From Coprinellus micaceus (Eukaryota > Basidiomycota > Agaricomycetes > Agaricales > Psathyrellaceae), in assembly GCA_951394405.1 (NCBI GenBank), contig OX596338.1, positions 1,054,001 to 1,118,000 of the forward strand: a DNA stretch of 64,000 nucleotides, read 5' to 3'. This document shows positions 23,270-34,346 of this stretch, in pieces. Each line of letters starts with the position of its first letter. The first letter of the stretch is position 1. The notes below the pieces were generated by a model. It searched no databases. It was not told where the DNA came from and saw nothing but the letters and a program-made list of their open reading frames with translations. The translations under genes and the position numbers were made by a program.

Positions 23270-25080
23270 TCAGGTTGGTAAGGCTTGACTAGTTCCCGTC
23301 GTCGCAGCCACCATTCCAGTGTTATTCTCGATGACAGCTTGCCCCACTTCTCGGTCGATGTTCTCCCATCTCCTCCCGATTTTCCAGAATGTCACCATCG
23401 TACCCAGCAGTTGGGCGATTCCGATACAAAGGGTCGTCGTAAGGGCTACTGCAAAGATTGTGAATCGCTGGAGAGCCCCATCCAGTGCAGCGGAAGATGC
23501 ACTGATGGCTGTAAGAGCTGGAGAGACTACGCCAGAAACTATGAAGGCGTCTGGTTGTCGCCAAATCTGGAGTACGACAACTGTAATGAAGCCTACTGTT
23601 GTCCTGGTGGTATGGCTTCGTTGGAAGGGATACTTATACGAGGAAGAAAGAGACAAACCATGCGGACCATATCGAAGGGAGGGCAACAATGATCCATATG
23701 TTCCACAGCGAAAATGCGCTGCATGTTTTCATTTCCTGGGATAACGATCAGTGGTGCTCACCAGGAGACGCGGGCTTACTCGAGGAAGGGAGAGAGGCTT
23801 ACCATACCCAGAGAGAGAATGAACGGGTCGTCGTGCTCTCTCCCTGATATGTGGAATATCATGAGGGAAGAGAGCAGGACAGAAATCATGCCAGTGACGA
23901 GAGTGAAGTAGGCCAGCGGCAGTCCAAATGTGTCGTTTGTCAAGTTTGGGGATGCTTGTATCATCCCAAGAATAGCACTTTGCAAGGACATCAGTTTTGG
24001 ACTGGTTAAATCGAAGGAGCCACCGACCTGGCTGTTAATGACGATAGAACGACGACGCTCTCCACTTGTCCAGTAAGGGCCGCAAAACGGCAATCCAGAG
24101 CACTGCAAAATCTTCTTTCTTGCTAGGCGATGACTGGAGGAAAGGTAAGGCCCTATTGCGGAAGTACGATGGGAGATGCAGCGTAAAAAGGGTTGCGTAA
24201 ACGTAGAAGGAAGCGGCAACGAAGAGAGTGCGAAGCAGGGTCCCATATCCTGTTGTGTCTGTATTGGTGACATTCTTCAGGCAAGATCAGGGCGATCACC
24301 TCCAATATCATCATGGTGAACCCTCCACTCAGAGTAAACCACCCCCGAGGATGTTGGGCCTCCATCCTCGAGCCATCCGAGAACTCTGGCGAAAGATAAA
24401 TCCTGGAGGTCAATCTCAGCGCTACAATCGTTCGAACAAGTGGTGGACCAAGGACGTACGGATGTACAGTTGACGAACTCAACCATCATGAGGGGGTCAT
24501 CTGTCGCTCTATGTCGAAAAGAGACATTATAAGCCTTGCTGCCCCACGACGGACATCTAAATTTGACACCACGAGGACGTGTCGTGGGCGGAATAGATTG
24601 CAGTGACTGCGGGTGCTGCTTCGTTGGGTGGGAAGGTTGCACTGCCTGACCCCGTCCCTGGGGCTCTGAATGAATTGTCAGAAGAGGCGACGTGTCCAGA
24701 GCTGTAAACTTACGGGCATTTATGTACGGCACTTCACCGTGAATTGTACCTGGTGTCGCTATCCGATGACCACTGCTCATTTCATCACCGTCTTCCTGTT
24801 CAAAGTGCTGTAGAGTCCAGTCGCTTCGGGTTGCTCGTTCAATGAAGCGGATGAGCTAGCCAGATATGGGGACTTGAGGTGAGCTTCCCTCAAACCCCTA
24901 TCTCAGGCCTCCCCCATGGAAATGTCGTGGTCCAGGCATCATGGCGACGGACAGGGGACCCGGTGCTTTAGAGGTTCGACTCTCCAAGTCGTCTCTGGTA
25001 CTGCAAGTACTGGGTGCTGACTGAATGGCCAAGGTGAGTAGTACGTGTAAATTCCATGCTTCTGGGATTAGTTTTACCAC
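23270..25080 (-). CDS. putative multi-pass membrane protein (spliced, 5' exons unresolved)
   Basis: Three 3' exons can be joined with phase: one ending at 23780 (donor GTAAGC), then 23718-23640, then 23566-23270. They encode DDPFILSLGMVSLSPFL, AFSLWNIWIIVALPSIW and a Ser/Ala-rich stretch ending in a long hydrophobic helix (RFTIFAVALTTTLCIGIAQL). Upstream pieces on the same strand carry GGFTMMILEVIALILP, FDLTSPKLMSLQSAILG and LAYFTLVTGMISVLLSSLM. An Asn/Cys-containing, probably extracytoplasmic part and a possible signal-like start near 25080 precede them. Several transmembrane helices are therefore likely. The layout resembles uncharacterised Agaricomycete membrane proteins; no function is assigned. 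The same gene appears again at 26256-28066 because the segment is duplicated around the gap. Confidence 0.5.
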
Positions 25081-25432
25081 ACCATTTATTAATCTAGCTC
25101 GTGAACTGGACCCCGTTTCTTACAGAACAGTTGTTCGGTCATCTGGGGGAGGTGTGTGTGTGTGTGTGACGTTCCAAGGATGGAGGCTTTCAACCCTCCA
25201 ACCCCCGAGCCAGCCTGAGAGCAAACCTCGTGGAAACGGTGGTTCGAAACGTTCAATGACACGCCTCTAGTAAGGGTCAAACAGATTAGATTAGATTACT
25301 GACTATAAGGGGTGTATACCGATTAGAACTAGGATTAGGGATACAAGGAATGGCCCAGGATTATTAGTCTGTAATTAGTCTGTAATCCCTTTTGTAATCC
25401 CTATTGCCCAAACCAATTTCCCAGGAACACGA

Positions 25433-25632
25433 NNNNNNNNNNNNNNNNNNNNNNNNNNNNNNNNNNNNNNNNNNNNNNNNNNNNNNNNNNNNNNNNNNNN
25501 NNNNNNNNNNNNNNNNNNNNNNNNNNNNNNNNNNNNNNNNNNNNNNNNNNNNNNNNNNNNNNNNNNNNNNNNNNNNNNNNNNNNNNNNNNNNNNNNNNNN
25601 NNNNNNNNNNNNNNNNNNNNNNNNNNNNNNNN
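25433..25632. other. assembly gap (200 N)
   Basis: A run of exactly 200 undetermined bases. The round size suggests a placeholder rather than a measured distance. The flanks are identical over 2786 bp. Confidence 0.99.
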
Positions 25633-25652
25633 GGCAGCCCCTTGCCTTAGGC

Positions 25653-26090
25653 CTCCTTTGCGCCATTGATACGTCCCGATTTCAACAACCGCCAGGGAGA
25701 GGGCCGGACCTAGTCCAATCCCTGTATAACCTCGCTTCCTCCCGACTGCAAAGCCCCGCAGGACCCCACACCCCAGCTAGGCTCAGGAGATTCGTAGTGA
25801 GGCTCGCACATTTCACTGACTCGTTTACATTGTTCGCGGCCCCAACCGATCCTCCAGAGGATCCAATGACCTTCCTCCGACGCGTCAAGGGTACATTGTG
25901 CGATATACTGGAACCTTTCACGGCCTCTGGACTAGAGCTATCCGTCGAGGTAACGGACCAGCGGGTGAGGTTCTACCCGTTCGAAGCCGGAAAATGGAAT
26001 GGAGTGAAACACTGGGACGACGGTGTGACGGACTTCTTGGACGGCTATTGGGAGTATTCGACCGCAATGCCACCTATTTCAGCTTTATGA
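25653..26090 (+). pseudogene. F-box gene 3' part, second occurrence
   Basis: This repeats the C-terminal third of the split F-box gene, including the KHWDDGVTDFLDGYWEY ending and stop. It lacks any 5' part because it follows the gap. It is probably the same locus represented twice and not a second gene. Confidence 0.8.
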
Positions 26091-26255
26091 CGGACTATTT
26101 TCTTTGATTGCGTTGGACGTTCAGAATAGATAGCAAATCGCCAGTAGAATCCGACCTGTGATTTTTTTAAATCTCAATACGAAATGTACAGTAGGAGCAA
26201 GGCCAACTTGAAGGCACTCACCGACTGAAGATAGAAGATAGATGATGTGATATGT

Positions 26256-28066
26256 TCAGGTTGGTAAGGCTTGACTAGTTCCCGTCGTCGCAGCCACCAT
26301 TCCAGTGTTATTCTCGATGACAGCTTGCCCCACTTCTCGGTCGATGTTCTCCCATCTCCTCCCGATTTTCCAGAATGTCACCATCGTACCCAGCAGTTGG
26401 GCGATTCCGATACAAAGGGTCGTCGTAAGGGCTACTGCAAAGATTGTGAATCGCTGGAGAGCCCCATCCAGTGCAGCGGAAGATGCACTGATGGCTGTAA
26501 GAGCTGGAGAGACTACGCCAGAAACTATGAAGGCGTCTGGTTGTCGCCAAATCTGGAGTACGACAACTGTAATGAAGCCTACTGTTGTCCTGGTGGTATG
26601 GCTTCGTTGGAAGGGATACTTATACGAGGAAGAAAGAGACAAACCATGCGGACCATATCGAAGGGAGGGCAACAATGATCCATATGTTCCACAGCGAAAA
26701 TGCGCTGCATGTTTTCATTTCCTGGGATAACGATCAGTGGTGCTCACCAGGAGACGCGGGCTTACTCGAGGAAGGGAGAGAGGCTTACCATACCCAGAGA
26801 GAGAATGAACGGGTCGTCGTGCTCTCTCCCTGATATGTGGAATATCATGAGGGAAGAGAGCAGGACAGAAATCATGCCAGTGACGAGAGTGAAGTAGGCC
26901 AGCGGCAGTCCAAATGTGTCGTTTGTCAAGTTTGGGGATGCTTGTATCATCCCAAGAATAGCACTTTGCAAGGACATCAGTTTTGGACTGGTTAAATCGA
27001 AGGAGCCACCGACCTGGCTGTTAATGACGATAGAACGACGACGCTCTCCACTTGTCCAGTAAGGGCCGCAAAACGGCAATCCAGAGCACTGCAAAATCTT
27101 CTTTCTTGCTAGGCGATGACTGGAGGAAAGGTAAGGCCCTATTGCGGAAGTACGATGGGAGATGCAGCGTAAAAAGGGTTGCGTAAACGTAGAAGGAAGC
27201 GGCAACGAAGAGAGTGCGAAGCAGGGTCCCATATCCTGTTGTGTCTGTATTGGTGACATTCTTCAGGCAAGATCAGGGCGATCACCTCCAATATCATCAT
27301 GGTGAACCCTCCACTCAGAGTAAACCACCCCCGAGGATGTTGGGCCTCCATCCTCGAGCCATCCGAGAACTCTGGCGAAAGATAAATCCTGGAGGTCAAT
27401 CTCAGCGCTACAATCGTTCGAACAAGTGGTGGACCAAGGACGTACGGATGTACAGTTGACGAACTCAACCATCATGAGGGGGTCATCTGTCGCTCTATGT
27501 CGAAAAGAGACATTATAAGCCTTGCTGCCCCACGACGGACATCTAAATTTGACACCACGAGGACGTGTCGTGGGCGGAATAGATTGCAGTGACTGCGGGT
27601 GCTGCTTCGTTGGGTGGGAAGGTTGCACTGCCTGACCCCGTCCCTGGGGCTCTGAATGAATTGTCAGAAGAGGCGACGTGTCCAGAGCTGTAAACTTACG
27701 GGCATTTATGTACGGCACTTCACCGTGAATTGTACCTGGTGTCGCTATCCGATGACCACTGCTCATTTCATCACCGTCTTCCTGTTCAAAGTGCTGTAGA
27801 GTCCAGTCGCTTCGGGTTGCTCGTTCAATGAAGCGGATGAGCTAGCCAGATATGGGGACTTGAGGTGAGCTTCCCTCAAACCCCTATCTCAGGCCTCCCC
27901 CATGGAAATGTCGTGGTCCAGGCATCATGGCGACGGACAGGGGACCCGGTGCTTTAGAGGTTCGACTCTCCAAGTCGTCTCTGGTACTGCAAGTACTGGG
28001 TGCTGACTGAATGGCCAAGGTGAGTAGTACGTGTAAATTCCATGCTTCTGGGATTAGTTTTACCAC
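26256..28066 (-). CDS. putative multi-pass membrane protein, second occurrence
   Basis: Same reading frames, splice signals and residues as 23270-25080, shifted by 2986. The corresponding resolvable 3' exons are one ending at 26766, 26704-26626 and 26552-26256. I see no base difference between the two versions. It should be counted once unless long reads show a true duplication. Confidence 0.45.
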
Positions 28067-28263
28067 ACCATTTATTAATCTAGCTCGTGAACTGGACCCC
28101 GTTTCTTACAGAACAGTTGTTCGGTCATCTGGGGGAGGTGTGTGTGTGTGTGTGACGTTCCAAGGATGGAGGCTTTCAACCCTCCAACCCCCGAGCCAGC
28201 CTGAGAGCAAACCTCGTGGAAACGGTGGTTCGAAACGTTCAATGACACGCCTCTAGTAAGGGT

Positions 28264-28400
28264 CAAACAGATTAGATTAGATTACTGACTATAAGGGGTG
28301 TATACCGATTAGAACTAGGATTAGGGATACAAGGAATGGCCCAGGATTATTAGTCTGTAATTAGTCTGTAATCCCTTTTGTAATCCCTATTGCCCAAACC
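28264..28400. repeat. GATTA/TAATCC-rich segment
   Basis: It contains repeated GATTAGATTAGATTAC, GATTAGGGAT, TAATTAGTCTGTAATCCC and TAATCCC words. A similar mixture in inverted order occurs at 34138-34220 on the other side of transposon copy 2 (TAATCCC, CCCCTTAGATTAG, GGATTAGATTAC, GTAATCCTAATGTAATCC). The two may be halves of one older element. Confidence 0.35.
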
Positions 28401-28635
28401 AATTTCCCAGGAACACGAATACATGGCGCTAAGGCAAAGGATGTGGCTGTAATATGTCCCCACAGTGTAGATTCCTGGTTAAAAAGGGGTCTCGCCCTTC
28501 ATAACACCTCAAGGAGCAAATGTTCTCCAAGTCACACTGTGTTTGTGGCAAAATACGCCACTTCCTCCACCCATCTACAACCTCTCAGACCGTCCTCCCA
28601 AGAGTGTGTATGTGCAGGAAGTGTTTCTAATTGAT

Positions 28636-28643
28636 GAAGGCAT
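28636..28643. repeat. 8-bp target site duplication, left of copy 2
   Basis: GAAGGCAT, repeated at 34057-34064. Confidence 0.92.
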
Positions 28644-28756
28644 CAAGGGGCTGCCACCGGAGAAATGAGCGACAGCATGATGGCTCGACCCCCGTGGGAA
28701 TAGGGTGTCTGGGGTCCTCGTCCCTATTTGGGTTTCGCTCCGATCAACTTCCTTTT
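28644..28756 (+). repeat. terminal inverted repeat, left end of copy 2
   Basis: 113 bp, inverted partner of 33944-34056, with the same two mismatch positions as in copy 1. Confidence 0.9.
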
Positions 28757-28877
28757 GAGTAAAGAAGTGCCCCTGAGTCGCTCACTGCTTCATCGCCATG
28801 AGAGCGTCAACATAGAAGAAGGAAGTTTATCCGTAGTTTTTCAGGAATGATAGATACACTGTCGATATCGGAAGATA

Positions 28878-31800
28878 ATGCACCAATCAACCTTCCCCAC
28901 CATGCCTCCCAAGCTTGCAAATCTCACACTCCATGATCATGCAATTCAAGTCTCCTATAATCTCCCTGGCGAGGGCGGCGAGCAGGTTCTACTGGATATC
29001 TATGTCGATGACAGTGGTCAATCTAGGGTCGAATACATACTCTGCGACCTCTGCAATTATCCGATTAAAATTATGGGCACGCAAAAACGCTCCACGGCTG
29101 GTCTCACCAGCCACAGGGGTAAGGGGGCATGTGTGGGCAGAGTCTCTCGAGGAATCGTACAAACAGCCCAAAAGCGTGTCGTTGCGGACGCAAACGCGAT
29201 GGTAGCTAGACTATTTCATACCTCTGCCGGTCAAGGTGCGCCATATACAGGCTTAAATTATGTACGCACCATAACAGTACCCTGATAGCCTCAGGTTCTA
29301 CATTTACTGCCCCAACGATGGAAACAGAGCTGTTTGATTCCCTGGAAGCCCAGAGGGTTGCGAGATTTGGTACTCAAATGACTGAGCGGCAGGTCACTCC
29401 CCCTCCGCGCCCACAAAACATGGAGCTATTCAACGATCTCTTTGGGGAAGTATATGACAAAGGGAACCCAATCTATTCTACTCGCACTCCGATGCAATCA
29501 ACACCAGCAACTCCCCGTAATGCCCACACGGAGCGCAGGGACCTACCTCCGTCATCTCCACCTGACGAAGCAGGTGTAGAAGCAACCCAGCGCCCTCCAA
29601 TTCATGCAGGAGATCCACAACCCGAAGGTGATGGGGACTGGTTCGACCGCCGCACGCCCTCGCCTGATAAGGAAGGAGGTGCTTCCTCATCGGAGTCCGA
29701 CACTGGGAGTAGCTCGTCAGACGAGGACAGCCCCAATCACACTGAATGCAGGAGGGCGAGCCAAATCCCTGGCACCCCTTGTAAAGGTCAGCGAGTGAAA
29801 TGGACAGCTGGACCTATCTGGACGACATACGCATATCAGCTGCACGTCGATACAAAAGTGCCCTACCAGCTTCTCAGAGTCGAAGCGGACGACCACCTAG
29901 TTTTGCGGTCCAACAAATGCCGTTACGGGCTCTTGCCAGGCGAGGAAGAGGGTGGGACATGCACTAGGTGTGCCCGACTTGGCAATAGCAATTACCTTCG
30001 CAAACTCTTGGACCGGGCATCAAAGGATGATCTCCCACCCGAAACCCAGTACAAGTACTTCTCGCATGCGCAAATGACTCGTTTAGCACGGCGCCAAAAG
30101 GCTGAGATTAATAGACTACGCCTCCAGGTAAATATCACTTCTTGTGTATAGTTAATAACTCACCAACACGATTTCACAGACTCTCAATCAGAAACGGCGA
30201 ATTTCAACCTTAACAAGCGCCCAAAAGGCATCGCAGAAGATGCTGATATATATCTCCCAAAACAAAATCCCTGCAGTATCCCGAATTCTCAAGACATGCA
30301 TTCGGCGAGGGGACTCGACTAGTACGATGCTGAACAAGCTGGTTCTTGCCGCAAGTGGGAAACTTCGAGTGCGAGAGCCGTGGTCGGACTACGAGCTCGA
30401 TGTTGCTAATCTCGTCCGTCTAGAAGGTGGCCCTCGTCTTCTTTATGCGCTCGGAAGGGTTGAGGGCTATCCGTCACGCTCAACACTACGTCGTCGCAAG
30501 CGTATTCCTGAGCTCTGGCCGTCTGTTGGAGTTCCATCAAGTAGCGATGTGACCTTGAACCTGGGGGAGTTCTTTGGGCCGGACGGTCGGCAACCCCCGA
30601 AGGATATCGGCATTGGCCAGGCGCTTCTCATTGACGACATCGCACTGGAAGAAGTACCTCGCTACGACGCAAACCGGAACTGTGTGCTGGGGCTGTGCCG
30701 TGAGCACGTTTGCAACACCGGCGTAGCCCACTGCCAGCTTAATTCTATTGCTGATCTCCAGAAGATCGAGGCCAGTTTGCACAGCGGAAAGTGCCATCAT
30801 GGGAAGGAAGCGACAGTCGTTGCTCTAGCACCCGTAACCGGAGAGGATAATTATTTTCCCTCCCCAATCGTGGTCTCATCGACGTGCAAGAAGGAGAAGT
30901 GGGAGGATTTGGTCGAGTGGATTGACACCGTGTTGAAGACGTACAATGCGAGCGAGCATGGTGCAGCACGCCATGGCCCGATCACGGTCATCGCAACGGA
31001 TGGTGCATCTACGTTTCGCAAGGCTAGATTTAGTCTTTGCCATCGCGAGGTGCTAGACCCATCATCCAAGCTCGGGCAACTCCTCTATCGCCTTCCAGGT
31101 CTCAATACGCGGACTGGCCCTGGTGGCGTGCTTGGCACATGTGATTTCAAGCATGTGATCAAGCGCTTCGCTACTTGGCTTCGTTCATCGACTGGTGTTC
31201 AGGTCAACAAGTCCAGCGTGACGACGGATCATATCTACCAGGCTCTCATCACACTCCAGAACAAGTCTCCCGCCGATGCTCACGCCCTACTGAATCCCAA
31301 GGACAAGCAGAACGTCCCCGCCGCAGTGAAACTGCTCGAGGCTTTACTTGAAATAAACCCCTCAATCCCCAACGACAGCGTCACAATGCAGAGTATTCTT
31401 CGGAAGGTGAAGGACATTGCCTTTGTTGCGAAGCTGCTCGGATTCTTCCTCCTTCCCTTCATCCGGGTTCAAATGACCCTTTCCGAGCAGCTACGGTCGC
31501 TCTCCACCTACTCTCACCTTCTCACGGCGCTTTACCGGAGAAACGGATCTGGTTTTATGCGGGGCGCTCTCTATGCGGACTCCCAAGCGATAGTGAAGAA
31601 TATATTTTTCACCGCCGCTCGCCTCCAGATAAACAACCCATCTGGAAAATACCACATTATTCTGGATGGGACAGATCGTCTGGAGACGGTATTTGGCGCT
31701 GCTCGCACTCAGGATCACGGGAACAACTTCGACATCTTGCAGCTCGCACACAAGCTTGCTATTGGTACGGAGATCAACGCGATATTCGAACGCCATCCTC

Positions 31801-33887
31801 AGCTGAGCATGGGACACCGACGCCTAAATCTCACCAATGCGTCCGGCATAGACCACGTTAATCCTCGCTCGTGGGTTGGTGATGTCAGCCTTGATGGAGT
31901 CAACATCGAGAAGGAATACCTTGCTGGACGAGACACAGCCAACCAACTCCTGGAGGAATATTTTCAAGAGAAAGAAGACTTCATCTCACTTTTCTCCAAG
32001 CCAGATGTCGATCACTTGCGCCCCACTGGCGAGTATATCGGAACCAGCCATCAGGATGAGGACGTTGAGCCTGAGGATATTGCGGACACCGGCAACACCT
32101 CGGAAGCAACCTCTGGGCCCGCTGTACCACCACAGAATGACCCGGTGGATTCCACTGACCTAAGCCCTGCTGATGAAGACGATGGAGCAAGTGAATTAGG
32201 TGGAGAGGATGACCAGAGTGGAGACGACGACGATGAAAGCGACGTCGCCACGCGCGCCAATCACCATCAATTAAACCCGTTGAGCGATGTCACGAAGGGG
32301 AGATCATATATGGTGGACGAGTCTGGAAAGGAGCGCTCCAAGCACACCCTAGTGGCACAGTACCTCGTTACCAGTGACGCTGCACGCAAGGTTGCGAGCC
32401 GTACCTTCCGAGTTCGTGGAGATACTCTCGAGGGATCGGAGCATGCGCGGAAGCGGAAGCGGGAGCAGGCAGATAAGATGTTTTCGGACAAAGAGGGGCA
32501 CGTTGCGATGGGGGATCCTGGGGCAATTCTGGTACGGTCTGGAGAGCACATCTCATTGGCACTCGCCGAGCCACTCAACTTCCGTCGTGGTGCAAACTCG
32601 AAAACTAATCTTCAGTCAGTCCCCGAAGAGGAGTTGGCATCACCAGATGTATCAATTGCGGTCCAGCTCATGGAGCTGAAGCCGAAGGTGTCGGAGGAGG
32701 GGAATTTGCGATGGCATTGGTCTGGGGAGTATCTTCAACTTCAACCTACCGAGAAGGGACAACCCATTACACAGAAGCATTTCGCAATTCGCATCAGGGG
32801 CGATCAATTCTACCCGATCGCACCGAACGGGCCTTCACTCGATGGCGATGGAAGCCAAGACCTCCAATGGTCTTTCAATCACAGTACATTGAAGGCCACA
32901 ATGGAAGAAATCTATGCGGATATGAAGCCGGACAGCAACGACATCATCAGCAGCCTGCACTCACTCATCGAAGTCGATGGTGCTGCCGCATCGCTTCCCA
33001 TGCACTTTTCACCTTCCGATCCGGTTGAAAACCCCGCACCCACTGTATCCTTACACATCGAGAATGCCCCTATTATCCTGAAGACCGAGCAGTACGACCG
33101 GCTCACCCAAGTTCCCTGCAAGCTCTGTGGAAAGCGAAAGCAATTGGGCCAAATGCGGAATCATGTCGGCCACCACATTCTTCGATCGCATCGGCGCGTT
33201 GCCGATCCCTGGCTCCCCAGAGGACCTGAGGTGCGTGAATAATTCCTATAACTCACCAAGCATACTAATGTTACCTGAAAGGTTGGTTTGGATCCATGTG
33301 GGTGGTGTGGGCTTCCGGATGCCGGCTGTAGGACGGAGGTGAAGATGTCAACGGTAAAGGGCAAAGAAAAAGCGAATATGTTCTCAACATGCCAGTACCA
33401 CTACGCTGGAATGAACTACAACTCGGCGTGCGACTTCACCAGCTCATCACCATCCACAAATGTGCCGATTCAATGCACCATGTGCCATCCTAATCGCTCG
33501 GGCCAACATCCTACCCTGTGGAAATACAACTTCTATCACCATCTTGTCGACTGCCACCTTGACTCGGAAAACACCACCACACATCCCGAAATCCCTCTGG
33601 AGATGACGAGGAGAGCCCATGTGACGAGTAAAGAGGAGATCGCATTGGGTATTGCACAGGAGGTCTACAAGACGCACAGAAAAAAGTTTGACATCCCAAA
33701 CACGAGCTCGGATGCACCACAGCCCGGCGACCACTCACCTGAAGCATTGGGTACTGCAAACCCCCGACGCAAACGAGATCGGGGCCTATCCGACGTCTCG
33801 CAGCTGTCCAGGGCCTCAAGGAATCCTTCACCCATCAAACGCAGCCGTCAAATAGCGGAGGAGGGCACTGGGGTGGAGAATAAGTAG
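28878..33887 (+). CDS. P/THAP9-like transposase, copy 2
   Basis: Exons 28878-29235, 29295-30127, 30180-33230 and 33282-33887 join in phase (introns 59, 52 and 51 nt) to 1615 codons plus stop. The start is the first ATG after the terminal repeat; a second ATG eight codons later is possible. Landmarks are as in copy 1: N-terminal C2HC-like finger (about residues 54-82), catalytic D549/D550, D671, D719 and E899, acidic region near 1040-1090, and C-terminal Cys clusters. The intron between exons 3 and 4 falls between HILRSHRRVADPW and VGLDPCGWCG, so the last zinc cluster depends on splicing. Predicted protein is identical to copy 1 wherever both can be read. Related long proteins occur as multi-copy hypotheticals in mushroom genomes, from memory and not searched. 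Confidence 0.87.
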
Positions 33888-33943
33888 CTATATTTCGTGC
33901 GCGCTGGTACGGGCGAGAGATCTGTTGCTACCCCTATGTACGG

Positions 33944-34056
33944 AAAAGGAAGTTGATCGGAGCGAAACCCAAATCGGGACGAGGACCCCAGACACCCTAT
34001 TCCCACGGGGGTCGAGCCATCATGCTGTCGCTCATTTCTCCGGTGGCAGCCCCCTG
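33944..34056 (-). repeat. terminal inverted repeat, right end of copy 2
   Basis: Inverted partner of 28644-28756; ends in GGCAGCCCCCTG. Confidence 0.9.
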
Positions 34057-34064
34057 GAAGGCAT
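34057..34064. repeat. 8-bp target site duplication, right of copy 2
   Basis: GAAGGCAT, identical to 28636-28643. Confidence 0.92.
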
Positions 34065-34346
34065 GTGAGCAACCGGAAAAACGCCAAAGAACTTGCACCA
34101 CCAGACTCATCTGAAAATACTGATTATATTTCATCGTAATCCCATTATACCCCTTAGATTAGCAGTATGGGGGATTAGGATTAGATTACTCGCTCAGCCG
34201 TAATCCTAATGTAATCCGTTGGACCCTTAGCCTCTAGTCATTGTCAACATTTGGCGCCCACATGATGGCTGACAAATCGCAGCGGGACCGATTTTGGAGA
34301 TGGACTGCAGTGAAAGCCATGCTGTTCTTCATCCTCTACAACCACC
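34065..34346 (+). promoter_or_regulatory. short upstream region of UPF1
   Basis: Only 282 bp separate transposon copy 2 from the UPF1 ATG. The first half has TAATCC/GATTA-rich words similar to 28264-28400. No TATA box is evident. The promoter must lie here or overlap the transposon end. Confidence 0.4.

Larger units (their letters stand above)
22647..25432. repeat. 2786-bp segment, first occurrence (ends at gap)
   Basis: It is identical by eye, at a constant offset of 2986, to 25633-28418. It runs from 12 bp inside the right terminus of transposon copy 1 to the last base before the N run. The second occurrence begins at the first base after the N run. This is the geometry of two overlapping contigs placed side by side. 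Confidence 0.9.
25633..28418. repeat. 2786-bp segment, second occurrence (starts at gap)
   Basis: Identical to 22647-25432 as far as I can read. It starts with the last 12 bp of transposon copy 1 and continues past 28418 into sequence absent from the left side of the gap. Confidence 0.9.
28644..34056 (+). mobile_element. P-element-like DNA transposon, copy 2 (5413 bp)
   Basis: Starts CAAGGGGCTGCC, ends GGCAGCCCCCTG, and is flanked by the direct repeat GAAGGCAT. It is the inverted counterpart of copy 1: any position p here pairs with 51302-p there. One base difference was seen (33620 against 17682), silent in the transposase. The different target duplications show two independent insertions of the same family. 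The right end lies about 290 bp upstream of the UPF1 start codon. Confidence 0.92.

Noticed and set aside
24955..25000. GGTTCGACTCTCC resembling a tRNA T arm
   Set aside because: No matching D arm, anticodon arm or acceptor stem; the region is better explained as part of the minus-strand membrane-protein locus.
25150..25170. GTGTGTGTGTG microsatellite as a notable repeat
   Set aside because: Very short and ordinary.
28264..28400. Telomere-like TTAGGG repeat
   Set aside because: Single GATTAGGGAT words only; no tandem TTAGGG array.
25633..28418. A true tandem duplication of the F-box tail and membrane gene
   Set aside because: The copies abut the gap at both edges and show no differences, which is expected for overlapping contigs; kept as a testable alternative only.
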